Assembly (NCBI GenBank): GCA_903927685.1
Contig: CAIYOB010000083.1
Span: forward strand, 1-11,596
Direction of reading: 5' to 3'
Origin: an uncultured Planctomycetaceae bacterium
GTDB taxonomy: Bacteria; Planctomycetota; Planctomycetia; Pirellulales; Pirellulaceae
Length of the DNA stretch: 11,596 nt
Positions within the stretch are counted from its first letter, which is position 1. Each line of letters begins with the position of its first letter. The position numbers and the translations under genes are program-made. Below, in pieces: positions 1 to 7,159 of the stretch. The notes beneath the pieces are model-generated. The model had not been told where the DNA came from, ran no database searches, and saw only the letters and a list, made by a program, of their open reading frames with translations.

Positions 1-548
1 ACCAGAACGAAGACTCGCTGCTGCCAGGACAGTCCCAGCGGCACCAACGCGAACAGGACCAGGATCCACGGCCCCAAACCGTAGATCAGGCCCAGCACGG
101 CGGGGTGGCCCGCCAGAGCATAATGCGTTCCGGCCGCAACCAGGGCGACCAATCCGCACAGCGTCAGCAGTCCCTTCAGCGACAGCTGCACCGGGCCGTG
201 CTGCCGCACGGTCACGGTTGCCTCGAGTTGTTCCACCAGACGCGTCAGGGGCCTTTGGAATCGGAGCGTCGCCAGCCCGCAACCGGTGGACAAGGCAGCT
301 GCGACCAGGGCGTTCATCAACAGCGCCCACAGGTCGACGAACAGCCCGCCGTACATGTTGCCGGTCTCCCACAGTGTCCAGGGAAACCCCAACGCCTCGT
401 AGTGCTGGGGCGTGATCCCCAACAGATTGCCGCCGCGTTCCGACCGGAAGAAATACGAGACGGCATTCAGCGACCCGCTGATCAAGACCCCAACCATCAG
501 GCCGCGGACAAACCAGCGGCCTGGCGAGTTCACGATCGACGTGGGCAT
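1..548 (-). CDS. Multi-helix membrane protein of unknown function, 3' end outside window
   Basis: I do not recognise this protein. An open frame starts at ATG 548-546 and runs without a stop off the left edge, giving 182 complete residues. Four hydrophobic segments are visible at about residues 15-33, 68-94, 124-142 and 149-172, so it is an integral membrane protein. Between the first two lies a loop with aromatic residues and Gly (residues 40-66), probably on the outer face. A polar amphipathic stretch with RLVEQLEA follows the second helix. No cysteine pair, CxxCH or nucleotide-binding motif is seen. The start lies 4 bases after the stop of the cytochrome-b-like gene, so the two are very probably co-transcribed and translationally coupled. 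A role as a further membrane subunit of the redox module is inferred from position only. Confidence 0.7.
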   Translation of the reverse strand, partial: MPTSIVNSPGRWFVRGLMVGVLISGSLNAVSYFFRSERGGNLLGITPQHYEALGFPWTLWETGNMYGGLFVDLWALLMNALVAAALSTGCGLATLRFQRPLTRLVEQLEATVTVRQHGPVQLSLKGLLTLCGLVALVAAGTHYALAGHPAVLGLIYGLGPWILVLFALVPLGLSWQQRVFVL

Positions 549-552
549 GCGG

Positions 553-1170
553 TCAGCTCAGCCCGAACTTGGGCAGCAGCGCTGCGTACAGGTGCAAGAT
601 CATCGCCATGACGACCGCCAGACCGGCGTAGCGATGGACGTCCAGCAGCAGGTTCTGCCCGGGTGTGCCGAACAGCGGCAGCATGCTCAACAGCATCGTG
701 CCCGTCACGACCAACCCCGCGGCCAGGATCACCCAGAACATCGCCCTGGCCAGACAGGGAAAGGGCGAGGCCGGCGTTGGGACCTCGCTGCCCGCCGGGG
801 ACGCGGGACATTCCGCGCGATTGGCCTGACCCCACGTCAAGGCCAACAACGGCAACACGACCGTAAAGGCCCCGGCGCCGAACATGTGGAAGAACAGCCA
901 CCAGCCGCCCAGCGTCCCGAAGCGGATCATGGCGACGAACGACGTGATCCCCAAGACGGTGACACTAGCCACGGTTCCCAGGTAGACCAGAGTGCCCCAC
1001 CAGCCCCACCGCGCTCGCGGGACCGCCCCTCGGCGCCGCAGGACCAGCCATAGTGTATAGCCGACGATCACCACCGGAACCGTCAACAGGGCGACGGGCA
1101 GAACACCCAAAAACAACGCACTGGCGCTTCCCGCCGTCCCGATTGCCGCGATATTCAATTCCGCCAACAT
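553..1170 (-). CDS. Cytochrome b-like integral membrane protein (probable quinone-linked subunit)
   Basis: The 205-residue product has five hydrophobic segments at about 20-44, 59-80, 88-112, 142-165 and 178-199. The only histidines are H95 (helix 3), H179 and H193 (both helix 5). A 14-residue spacing of two histidines on one helix matches the haem-ligating helix of the FdnI/HyaC/cytochrome b561-type family, which passes electrons between quinones and periplasmic redox partners. I infer that this protein binds haem b and serves the heptahaem cytochrome c encoded just upstream. The fourth ligand expected for a bis-haem protein is not evident, so it may bind one haem or use another residue. A Pro/Ser-rich loop lies at 120-138. 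ATG 1170 is preferred over an in-frame TTG at 1185 because GGGGAG sits 7 bases before the ATG. The next gene starts 4 bases after the stop. Confidence 0.68.
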   Translation of the reverse strand: MLAELNIAAIGTAGSASALFLGVLPVALLTVPVVIVGYTLWLVLRRRGAVPRARWGWWGTLVYLGTVASVTVLGITSFVAMIRFGTLGGWWLFFHMFGAGAFTVVLPLLALTWGQANRAECPASPAGSEVPTPASPFPCLARAMFWVILAAGLVVTGTMLLSMLPLFGTPGQNLLLDVHRYAGLAVVMAMILHLYAALLPKFGLS

Positions 1171-1177
1171 CGAACTG

Positions 1178-1183
1178 CTCCCC
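1178..1183 (-). promoter_or_regulatory. Ribosome binding site deciding the start of the cytochrome b-like gene
   Basis: On the minus strand GGGGAG lies 7 bases before ATG 1170-1168, an ideal Shine-Dalgarno distance. The alternative upstream TTG at 1185-1183 overlaps this motif and has no comparable purine tract before it. This supports the 205-residue form. Confidence 0.7.
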
Positions 1184-1210
1184 AAGGATCTCGAATGATT
1201 TTCCGCATCC

Positions 1211-1259
1211 GCGGCCCGCGGCCGCCAACCGCCGGGGGCGAAGCGGTGCTCCGCCCCCG
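1211..1259 (-). repeat. Two adjacent GC-rich hairpins between the cytochrome c and cytochrome b genes
   Basis: Two inverted repeats fill the spacer between the genes. The larger, 1233-1259, pairs CGGGGGCG with CGCCCCCG; after one mismatch AGC then pairs with GCT around a GGT loop. The smaller, 1211-1225, pairs GCGGCC with GGCCGC around CGC. They lie directly after the TAA of the cytochrome c gene in the transcript direction. No U-run follows, so a classical intrinsic terminator is unlikely. A processing or stability element that sets different expression of the two genes, or a dispersed intergenic repeat, fits better. The inverted repeats are seen directly; the role is inferred. Confidence 0.6.
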
Positions 1260-1269
1260 TCCGCCCCTG

Positions 1270-3333
1270 TTACGCCTTGCGGCATCGGCAGATGTCCGCC
1301 AAGCTCATCAAGCCACGCATGGCGTACCACAGCAGGACCAGGCTGACGACGCCCATCGAGGCGAAGCCCAGCCACTTGAATGCCGTGCGGCCTTGGAACG
1401 ATTGATTCCACGCGTCCAGGCGGAACTTGTCAAAGCCCGCCAACTCGTACATAGCGTACTGGCGCGGCTGGTCGTCCAAGATCGGGCTGATCGCGGTCAC
1501 TTTTCCCTCGAAGATGGGCGTGCCCAGCTGGTGGCACTCGAAGCACCCCGTGACGCCCAGCGACTGGCGGGCCGGCCGCACGTCGTGGGCCAGTTTCCAG
1601 GCGTACGGCCGCGCGGCCGCCTGTTCGACGACCTGCGTCTTGCCTTCGCTCGTCAGCTGATACGCCTTGCCGCCGGCGACGTACACCGGCTCCGCTCCTG
1701 GCTGCTTGATGATCGACTTCAGATCACCCAACGCTTTGGCCAGCTTCGTCTGGAATTCGTCCCGGGCCTTCTTGTCGATCCGCGCGGCCAGCTTGGCCTT
1801 CTCTTCGTCCGACAACTCCCCTTCGGCGACGCCGGCGCGCGATTCGCCCAACGCCTCGACCTTCTCGTCCTTGGTCAACTTGACGTCGAGCAGCGTTTCC
1901 TTCAGCGTCTGACCGCGACGAACTCGGAGCGTATTCCGCAGCGCGGTCTGCACGTCTTCGGGATCCAGCGGCGCGAGCTGGCCGTTGTGCAGGGAGCCCC
2001 AGAAGGCGGGCCACGTCAGGCGATACGGATACAGCATGCCGCCGTCACGCTGGAAGGCGGGCTCGACGATGCCGGGAACCGAATGCTCCGAGTAATCGTG
2101 GGTCGGCAAGCCCAAGCCGTGGGCCATCGCGGTCAGCACGGCCGAGGCCTCCGCCCCGGGACGCGGGCCAGAGTGGCAGGCCGTGCAGGACAGCTTGCTG
2201 AAGTGCAACGGAGGCAGTCCCTTGTGCAACGGGCGGGGCGCACCCAGGCGTCCCGCGTCTTCGCCTTCGCCCAGGTGGCAGCCTCGGCAAGACAAGGCGG
2301 CGACGGACTGGCCGGTCGGGTGTAACTCGCCCTCGAAGCCGCGGACCGTGTGATGGCCGATGTCGTTGCGATGGCAGTCCGAACACGTCAGCCCGGCTTG
2401 CAGATGCACGTCCTGGTCGCAATTCCAGTCCGGCACGGCGTCCGGACCGACATGCTGCCGGCTGTGGCAGTAGTAGCAAGCGTTGTCGCTGGGCTGGCGA
2501 ATGACATCGAAGAACACTTTCTTCTCGGCATTCACGCGGCCGGTGGCATAGGTCGTCGCCGGCAGCTTGTTCCGCGAATTCTCTTCGACCTTGGCGGGAT
2601 CAAAATCGTCGGGCAAAGCCGAAACCTTGCCGTCGACGAATCCCAGGCCCAACGCGGCCGTCGGGGCCCAGGCGAAGTTCTGGTCCTCGATCTGCTTCGA
2701 CCACAACTCCATGCTGTATTCGTGGTTGTTGCAGTGGCAGATCATACAGTCGATATCCAGCTTGCCGGCCAGCTTCCACCGGCCCGGACCAGCCGGCGCT
2801 GCGGCGGCAGGCGGCTCCTTGCTGGCCCCTTCGACGGGCGCTGTTGCGGCCGGTGCTTCCTTGGCCGCCGGTTCGGCAACCGGTGCGATGGCCTCGCTCA
2901 AGTCTCCCCCCGGAAGGTGTCGCCCGAACTTGAGCACAAACTCCCAAGACGAGATACCCAGCTTGCGCGGGTCATAGGTGCCCGGCCAGCCGCGATACGA
3001 CAACGGGAGTTGCGTTCCCGTGCGGCTGTCGACCCACATCCACGGTTCGCCCGGCCGGCCCGGCTGAGCGGAATCCAGCGAAGCGTTGAAGTGATGGCCA
3101 CTGGCGATCGCTTCGTAGTCGTGACACCGGCCACAGGTCTTGCTGGGCGAATACGGTGCCGCCTTGGGATCCGTCGGATCGATCCGCCGTTGATTCGCAT
3201 CATACAGATCGATCCAATGCACGTATTGACTGCGGCTGCCCGTGTGGGCAAACCGTGACTCCCCCGCCGACAAGGCTGCGTTCACAGCAACCATCGTCAG
3301 CAGGACCGCCGCGCCGATCGCATCTCGAGACAT
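1270..3333 (-). CDS. Heptahaem c-type cytochrome, exported and C-terminally membrane-anchored
   Basis: The 687-residue product carries seven CxxCH covalent haem-attachment motifs, with first cysteines at residues 67, 196, 286, 317, 349, 383 and 597. An N-terminal signal peptide (about 1-23, hydrophobic core AIGAAVLLTMVAV) sends it to the periplasm, where haem c is attached. A C-terminal hydrophobic segment (about 653-677) followed by basic residues should anchor it in the cytoplasmic membrane. An Ala/Pro-rich stretch (about 148-184) separates haems 1 and 2. A charged helical region (about 460-545) separates haems 6 and 7. Extra histidines such as H79-H80, H310, H327-H328 and H370 could be distal ligands. 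It is first in an operon with two membrane proteins. GGGGAGGAG ends 4 bases before ATG 3333. The exact family and substrate are not recognised; electron transfer is the only role I can support. Confidence 0.92.
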   Translation of the reverse strand: MSRDAIGAAVLLTMVAVNAALSAGESRFAHTGSRSQYVHWIDLYDANQRRIDPTDPKAAPYSPSKTCGRCHDYEAIASGHHFNASLDSAQPGRPGEPWMWVDSRTGTQLPLSYRGWPGTYDPRKLGISSWEFVLKFGRHLPGGDLSEAIAPVAEPAAKEAPAATAPVEGASKEPPAAAAPAGPGRWKLAGKLDIDCMICHCNNHEYSMELWSKQIEDQNFAWAPTAALGLGFVDGKVSALPDDFDPAKVEENSRNKLPATTYATGRVNAEKKVFFDVIRQPSDNACYYCHSRQHVGPDAVPDWNCDQDVHLQAGLTCSDCHRNDIGHHTVRGFEGELHPTGQSVAALSCRGCHLGEGEDAGRLGAPRPLHKGLPPLHFSKLSCTACHSGPRPGAEASAVLTAMAHGLGLPTHDYSEHSVPGIVEPAFQRDGGMLYPYRLTWPAFWGSLHNGQLAPLDPEDVQTALRNTLRVRRGQTLKETLLDVKLTKDEKVEALGESRAGVAEGELSDEEKAKLAARIDKKARDEFQTKLAKALGDLKSIIKQPGAEPVYVAGGKAYQLTSEGKTQVVEQAAARPYAWKLAHDVRPARQSLGVTGCFECHQLGTPIFEGKVTAISPILDDQPRQYAMYELAGFDKFRLDAWNQSFQGRTAFKWLGFASMGVVSLVLLWYAMRGLMSLADICRCRKA

Positions 3334-3494
3334 GGACTCCTCCCCGAATGAAACAAACCGATTTCGCGACGCCCAGTTTAAGACATGCCTGCGCGTTTGT
3401 CGCTAGGGGTTTGGCAAATTGTCAGATTTTTTTCCCCCATTTCCCTGCCGACGCTTCGGGTTATGATGAAGCCAGTCCCAGAGAGAGTTGAGCG
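3334..3494. promoter_or_regulatory. Divergent intergenic region with weak promoter candidates for both directions
   Basis: This AT-richer 161-base spacer separates the minus-strand cytochrome operon from the plus-strand LamG gene and must hold both promoters. For the plus strand TATGAT (3462-3467) resembles a -10 box, with only a poor -35 candidate (TTTCCC, 3440-3445). For the minus strand TTAAAC (complement of 3376-3381) lies 16 bases from GCGACA (complement of 3398-3403), a weak -10/-35 pair. A T-run lies at 3427-3433. The boxes are guesses; only the divergent layout is firm. Confidence 0.35.
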
Positions 3495-5006
3495 ATGGCG
3501 AACGAAAACAACACCAACACGAATCCCGTGGACGACAACCAGTTGCCTGTGGAACAGGATGACCGCGAGCTGCAGCCGGATCCGATCGCCGATCCGCGTG
3601 TCCCGCTCGAGACGGTGCCCCTGATCAAAGTCGACGCCGAGTCCCGCGGCAAACGCAAGCAGGCAGGGCGGCGACGCGAGAAGAACGCCGTCGAGCCGCC
3701 GCCAGATTTCGGCGGCCTCGAATTGCCGGCCGATGACCCCGAACGGACTCCGGATCCGGCGGAGGCAACGGTGTCGATCGTCGACATCCGCGCGACGCCG
3801 AACGCGGCCCGCATTCGTGCGGGGCAACGGAAGGCCAGTCGCGAAACTCGCCCCGAAAAAATCGACTTTGGTTCGTTGCCCGCCCCGGCGCCGGAGGCTG
3901 GACCAGCCGAGGAGGACACCGAATCCGAAGCGAGCCAGACACGGACCGACAGCCAAGCCGAGAAGCCCCTTCAGGCGGTCCCACTGCCGACCGCCCCACG
4001 CAGCGTGGCGGCGAAGCGGCGAAAAGCTTCGCCCAAGAACTGGTCGCTCTTCATCGCGGTCTGCGGCGTGTCCGCCGGGGCGATTGTGTTTCTGCTGATC
4101 TACCTGCTTGGTGGGCCGTCGGCGGACGAGTCCCCAACGACGCGTAAGACGGCGGCGCTCGAGTCGGAGTCGAGTTCCTCGAACGTGGGCAAGTCCGGTT
4201 CCCGACCGCGTCGCTCGGCGGCGGAACGTGACGGCGTGCGTGGGTACAGCCAGACCGAAGCGGCTCAGCGACGGCAGGGCCTCGACAGTTTTGCGGCGAT
4301 GGGGCGCAGTGAGGAAATGCGGCTGCATCGCGACGGAGCGCCGGGCCTGCCACTCGAGTCCACCCCGGGCGGCGGCCGGATGGACGACGCTCCGCTGGAT
4401 CTCACCCAGGGCCTGCTGGCGCATTGGTCGTTCGAGACGAAGAGTCACGACCAGGCGGCCGATGATTCGTCGCACGAGCGTCCAGCCAGCCTGGACGGCA
4501 AGCCGGCCTCGACCGCTACCGGGGCTCGCGGTTTGGCACTCCGCTTGGATGGCAAAGACGACTGTCTGCGCGTGCCGGACGGTCTGTTGAAGGGAGCCGC
4601 CGGCTCGATCTCGCTGTGGCTGCGCACCCGTGACCGGGCCGAACCTAAGGACTTCATCACTTCCGCCGGCCGGCCGGCCGTGTTTGGCCTGCGACTCCAG
4701 GGCGGCCAACTGATTGTGGGCGGCCCCCAAGCCGGCAGTGAACCGATCACCGCCGCTGTGCCCCTGTGGTCAAACAGCTGGCAGCACGTCGCAGTGACTT
4801 GGCAATCCGGCGGCGAAGTCGTGCTGTACCTCGACGGCCTCCCGCTCGGCCAGCAGGCCGCTGGCCAGTTGCCGGATCCGGCGGGCGTCGTGGTCGGTGG
4901 GGACGCGGCCGGCGGCACGTGGTCCGCCTTTGACGTGGACGAGATCCGCCTGTTCGATCGGGCGCTCTCGTCCCCAGAGATTTCGGAACTCGCAGCGCGG
5001 CAGTGA
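3495..5006 (+). CDS. Single-pass membrane protein with C-terminal LamG/concanavalin A-like domain
   Basis: The 503-residue product has three parts. Residues 1-182 are charged, low in hydrophobic content and probably disordered, ending in a basic cluster (AAKRRK). Residues 183-206 form one transmembrane helix. After a linker, residues 305-500 form a LamG-like jelly roll: GLLAHWSFE opens the domain, then come LALRLDGKDDCLRV, SISLWLRT, WQHVAVTW, VVLYLDG and VDEIRLFDRALS, the usual strand order of this family. By the positive-inside rule the N-terminal part should be cytoplasmic and the LamG domain periplasmic. LamG domains usually bind glycans or proteins, and membrane-anchored forms are common in planctomycetes. 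The ligand is unknown. The ATG follows GAGAGAG by 7 bases. It is divergent from the cytochrome operon and convergent with the ABC operon, with 11 bases between stops. Confidence 0.88.
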   Translation: MANENNTNTNPVDDNQLPVEQDDRELQPDPIADPRVPLETVPLIKVDAESRGKRKQAGRRREKNAVEPPPDFGGLELPADDPERTPDPAEATVSIVDIRATPNAARIRAGQRKASRETRPEKIDFGSLPAPAPEAGPAEEDTESEASQTRTDSQAEKPLQAVPLPTAPRSVAAKRRKASPKNWSLFIAVCGVSAGAIVFLLIYLLGGPSADESPTTRKTAALESESSSSNVGKSGSRPRRSAAERDGVRGYSQTEAAQRRQGLDSFAAMGRSEEMRLHRDGAPGLPLESTPGGGRMDDAPLDLTQGLLAHWSFETKSHDQAADDSSHERPASLDGKPASTATGARGLALRLDGKDDCLRVPDGLLKGAAGSISLWLRTRDRAEPKDFITSAGRPAVFGLRLQGGQLIVGGPQAGSEPITAAVPLWSNSWQHVAVTWQSGGEVVLYLDGLPLGQQAAGQLPDPAGVVVGGDAAGGTWSAFDVDEIRLFDRALSSPEISELAARQ

Positions 5007-5017
5007 GTTCGAACCGC

Positions 5018-5701
5018 TCAGTTGAGCAGGTCTGATTCGACCAGGCCGTCGCGAAGCCGCAGGATCCGTTTGCAGCGCGCGGCCACGTCGTTTTCGTGCG
5101 TGACCAGGACGATCGTCTTGCCTTGCCGGTTCAATTGCTCGAACAAGTCCAGCACCTCGACGCTGGTCGCCGTGTCCAGGTTGCCTGTGGGCTCGTCGGC
5201 CAGGATGAAATACGGATCGTTGGCCAAGCTGCGGGCGATCGCGACCCGCTGCTGCTGGCCGCCGGACAACTCGGTGGGGCGATGGTTCAGTCGCGTCCCC
5301 AGCCCGACCATGCAGGCCAGTTCGCGGCAGCGGCGGCGATTGGCGGCGTTCAATCGGCCTTGATAGTACAGCGGCACTTCGATGTTCTCGACAACCGTCA
5401 GCTGCGGGATCAGGTTGTACGACTGGAAGACAAACCCGATATTCGCCGCGCGGACGTCCGACAGCGAATTGTCGTCCAGGCGGGCCACGTCGCGTCCGCC
5501 CAGGTGGTAGCTGCCGGCCGTGGGGCGGTCCAAGCAGCCCAGCAGGTTCAGCAGGGTACTCTTGCCGGACCCCGACGGCCCCATGATCGCAATGTACTCG
5601 CCCCGTTCAACCTGGAACGTCACGCCGCGCAGGGCGTGCACGGTCTCGCCCTTGAGCACATAGTCTTTGCGGAGTTGTTCCACGCGCAGGGCTAGGGTCA
5701 T
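5018..5701 (-). CDS. ABC transporter ATP-binding subunit, MacB/LolD type
   Basis: The 227-residue nucleotide-binding subunit has all the expected motifs: Walker A GPSGSGKST (41-49), Q-loop Q93 in VFQSYNLIP, ABC signature LSGGQQQR (145-152), Walker B FILADE with catalytic E170, D-loop NLD (174-176) and switch H202. The signature and PTGNLDT context are typical of the LolD/MacB/FtsE branch, which powers extrusion or lipoprotein release through FtsX-fold permeases and does not drive uptake through a channel. It is the last gene of the export operon. Its ATG is 12 bases after the permease stop, and the permease TAG overlaps the ribosome-binding AGAAGAG. In E. coli MacB this domain is fused to the permease; here it is a separate chain, as in Bacillus YknY. 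The substrate is not known. Confidence 0.95.
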   Translation of the reverse strand: MTLALRVEQLRKDYVLKGETVHALRGVTFQVERGEYIAIMGPSGSGKSTLLNLLGCLDRPTAGSYHLGGRDVARLDDNSLSDVRAANIGFVFQSYNLIPQLTVVENIEVPLYYQGRLNAANRRRCRELACMVGLGTRLNHRPTELSGGQQQRVAIARSLANDPYFILADEPTGNLDTATSVEVLDLFEQLNRQGKTIVLVTHENDVAARCKRILRLRDGLVESDLLN

Positions 5702-5713
5702 CGACGGACTCTT

Positions 5714-7057
5714 CTATTCATGCCGCAAGGCTTCGATCGGGTCCATGTACGCGGCCCGGAGGGCCGGATAAATGCCAAACACCACGCCGACGCCGATCGA
5801 GATAATCAGCGAGGCGGCGATCGACCACCAGGCGATCCGTGGCTGCAGTTCCATGATCACCGGCGGCAGGGCCGCCATCATGTCCGGAAACAGCCGCAGG
5901 GCCGATTCACGCACCGTTCGGACCGCGGGACCGACCAGGAATCCGCAGCCGACTCCCAACAGGCCCCCGACGCCCGTCAGCACGACCGATTCGGCCAGGA
6001 ACTGCTGGATGATCGCCCGCCGCTTGGCGCCCAGGGCCCGCCGGATGCCGATCTCGCGCGTCCGTTCGGTGACGGTCGCCAGCATGATGTTCATGATCCC
6101 GATGCCGCCCACCACCAGCGAGATCCCGGCGATAATGACCAGCAGCAGGTTGAACATCATCTCGATCAACTTGGCTTGCCGCAGCAATTCCTGCGGCACG
6201 ACAACGCCAAAGTCCTGTTTCGGATGATACTTCTCCAGCAAGGTGCGGATGATCCCGGCTGTCTCGTACACCTGGTCCTTGTCGGCAATCGTCAGCGTGA
6301 TCTGGCTCAGCTGCACGATCTCGCCTTCGCGGCTGCCCGACCGACTGGTAAAGACCATGTCGCCGATCCGCCACCGCAGGGTCTGCAGCGGGATGTACAC
6401 GTCCAGGTTGTAGTCCTGCGAGTCCAGGCTGCCCCCGATGGCTGCGGTGGGGTCACGGAGCGAGGTCTGCCCGATCACCACATAAAAGTCGCGGTCGATT
6501 TGGATGCTCTTGCCGAGCGGATTCTCCAGCGGGAACAGTTTTTCGGCCGTCGTGGCGGCCAGAACGCACACGTTCTCGGGTGGCTCGCCGTCGCGGTCTT
6601 CGAGAAACCGGCCGCATTCCATCCGCAGGTTGTTCAGCGCTGCGTAGACCGGGGTGCAGCCCACGACGCGGCCCTCGACGGTGCGGTCGTCGCGGCGGAG
6701 TTCCTTGCGCATTTCGCGGAGCGGGACGGCCTGTTCGATGACCCCCGCCGGCAGGTTGGTCACGATCCGCCGGAAATCATCGCGGAGCAGGCCGTATTCC
6801 AGGAAGAACGAGCGGCCGCCGCCGGAGGAGGCCGAGCCCTGGTCCGACGGCTTCACGCTGCGGACGATGATGTTCCTGGCGCCCAGGTCCTCGATCTGTT
6901 TCTGGGCCTGGTAGCTGACGCCTTGCCCCATCGCCACCAGCCAGATCACGGCCATGATGCCGATCAGGATTCCGACCACGGCCAGCCCGGTGCGCAGCTT
7001 GTGCAGCAGCAAGCTGTAGATGGCCAGGCGGAGGGTGATCAGGGTGGAACGAATCAT
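5714..7057 (-). CDS. MacB-type (FtsX-fold) ABC transporter permease
   Basis: The 447-residue product has the MacB topology: one N-terminal helix (about 22-44), a large periplasmic domain (about 45-295) and three C-terminal helices (about 298-322, 352-377 and 408-432). Family hallmarks are GGIGIMNIML followed by ERTREIGIRRALGA at the first C-terminal helix and its cytoplasmic coupling region, and a YPALRAAYMDPIEALRHE-type end. Such permeases form dimers that couple ATP hydrolysis in the cytoplasm to movement of the periplasmic domain, pushing substrates from the periplasm through an adaptor and, in MacAB, a TolC-like channel. It lies between the adaptor gene (102 bases upstream) and the ATPase gene (12 bases downstream), so the three should form one complex. 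Its ribosome binding site is weak (GAAG). No outer-membrane channel gene is present in the window. Confidence 0.95.
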   Translation of the reverse strand: MIRSTLITLRLAIYSLLLHKLRTGLAVVGILIGIMAVIWLVAMGQGVSYQAQKQIEDLGARNIIVRSVKPSDQGSASSGGGRSFFLEYGLLRDDFRRIVTNLPAGVIEQAVPLREMRKELRRDDRTVEGRVVGCTPVYAALNNLRMECGRFLEDRDGEPPENVCVLAATTAEKLFPLENPLGKSIQIDRDFYVVIGQTSLRDPTAAIGGSLDSQDYNLDVYIPLQTLRWRIGDMVFTSRSGSREGEIVQLSQITLTIADKDQVYETAGIIRTLLEKYHPKQDFGVVVPQELLRQAKLIEMMFNLLLVIIAGISLVVGGIGIMNIMLATVTERTREIGIRRALGAKRRAIIQQFLAESVVLTGVGGLLGVGCGFLVGPAVRTVRESALRLFPDMMAALPPVIMELQPRIAWWSIAASLIISIGVGVVFGIYPALRAAYMDPIEALRHE

Positions 7058-7159
7058 GGGTCTTCAGGATTGGCAGGGGAAGGACTCTCTCGTGGTTGCT
7101 TGCGTGACGCGGACAGCGCTGCAGCGGTGAGGCTCCGACGTGCCGGACCGACGGCGTCA

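Noticed and set aside
1195..3258. Two long plus-strand open frames (376 and 302 codons)
   Set aside because: Both lie antisense to the heptahaem cytochrome gene, which has seven CxxCH motifs, a signal peptide and a strong ribosome binding site.
3378..4730. A 450-codon open frame on the minus strand
   Set aside because: It is antisense to the LamG-domain gene, Arg-rich, with no motif; the plus-strand frame has a TM helix and a full LamG domain.
5007..5027. Small inverted repeat GCTC-AGTT-GAGC at the convergent stops of the LamG and ABC ATPase genes
   Set aside because: The stem is only 4 bases with no T-run, too weak to call a terminator.
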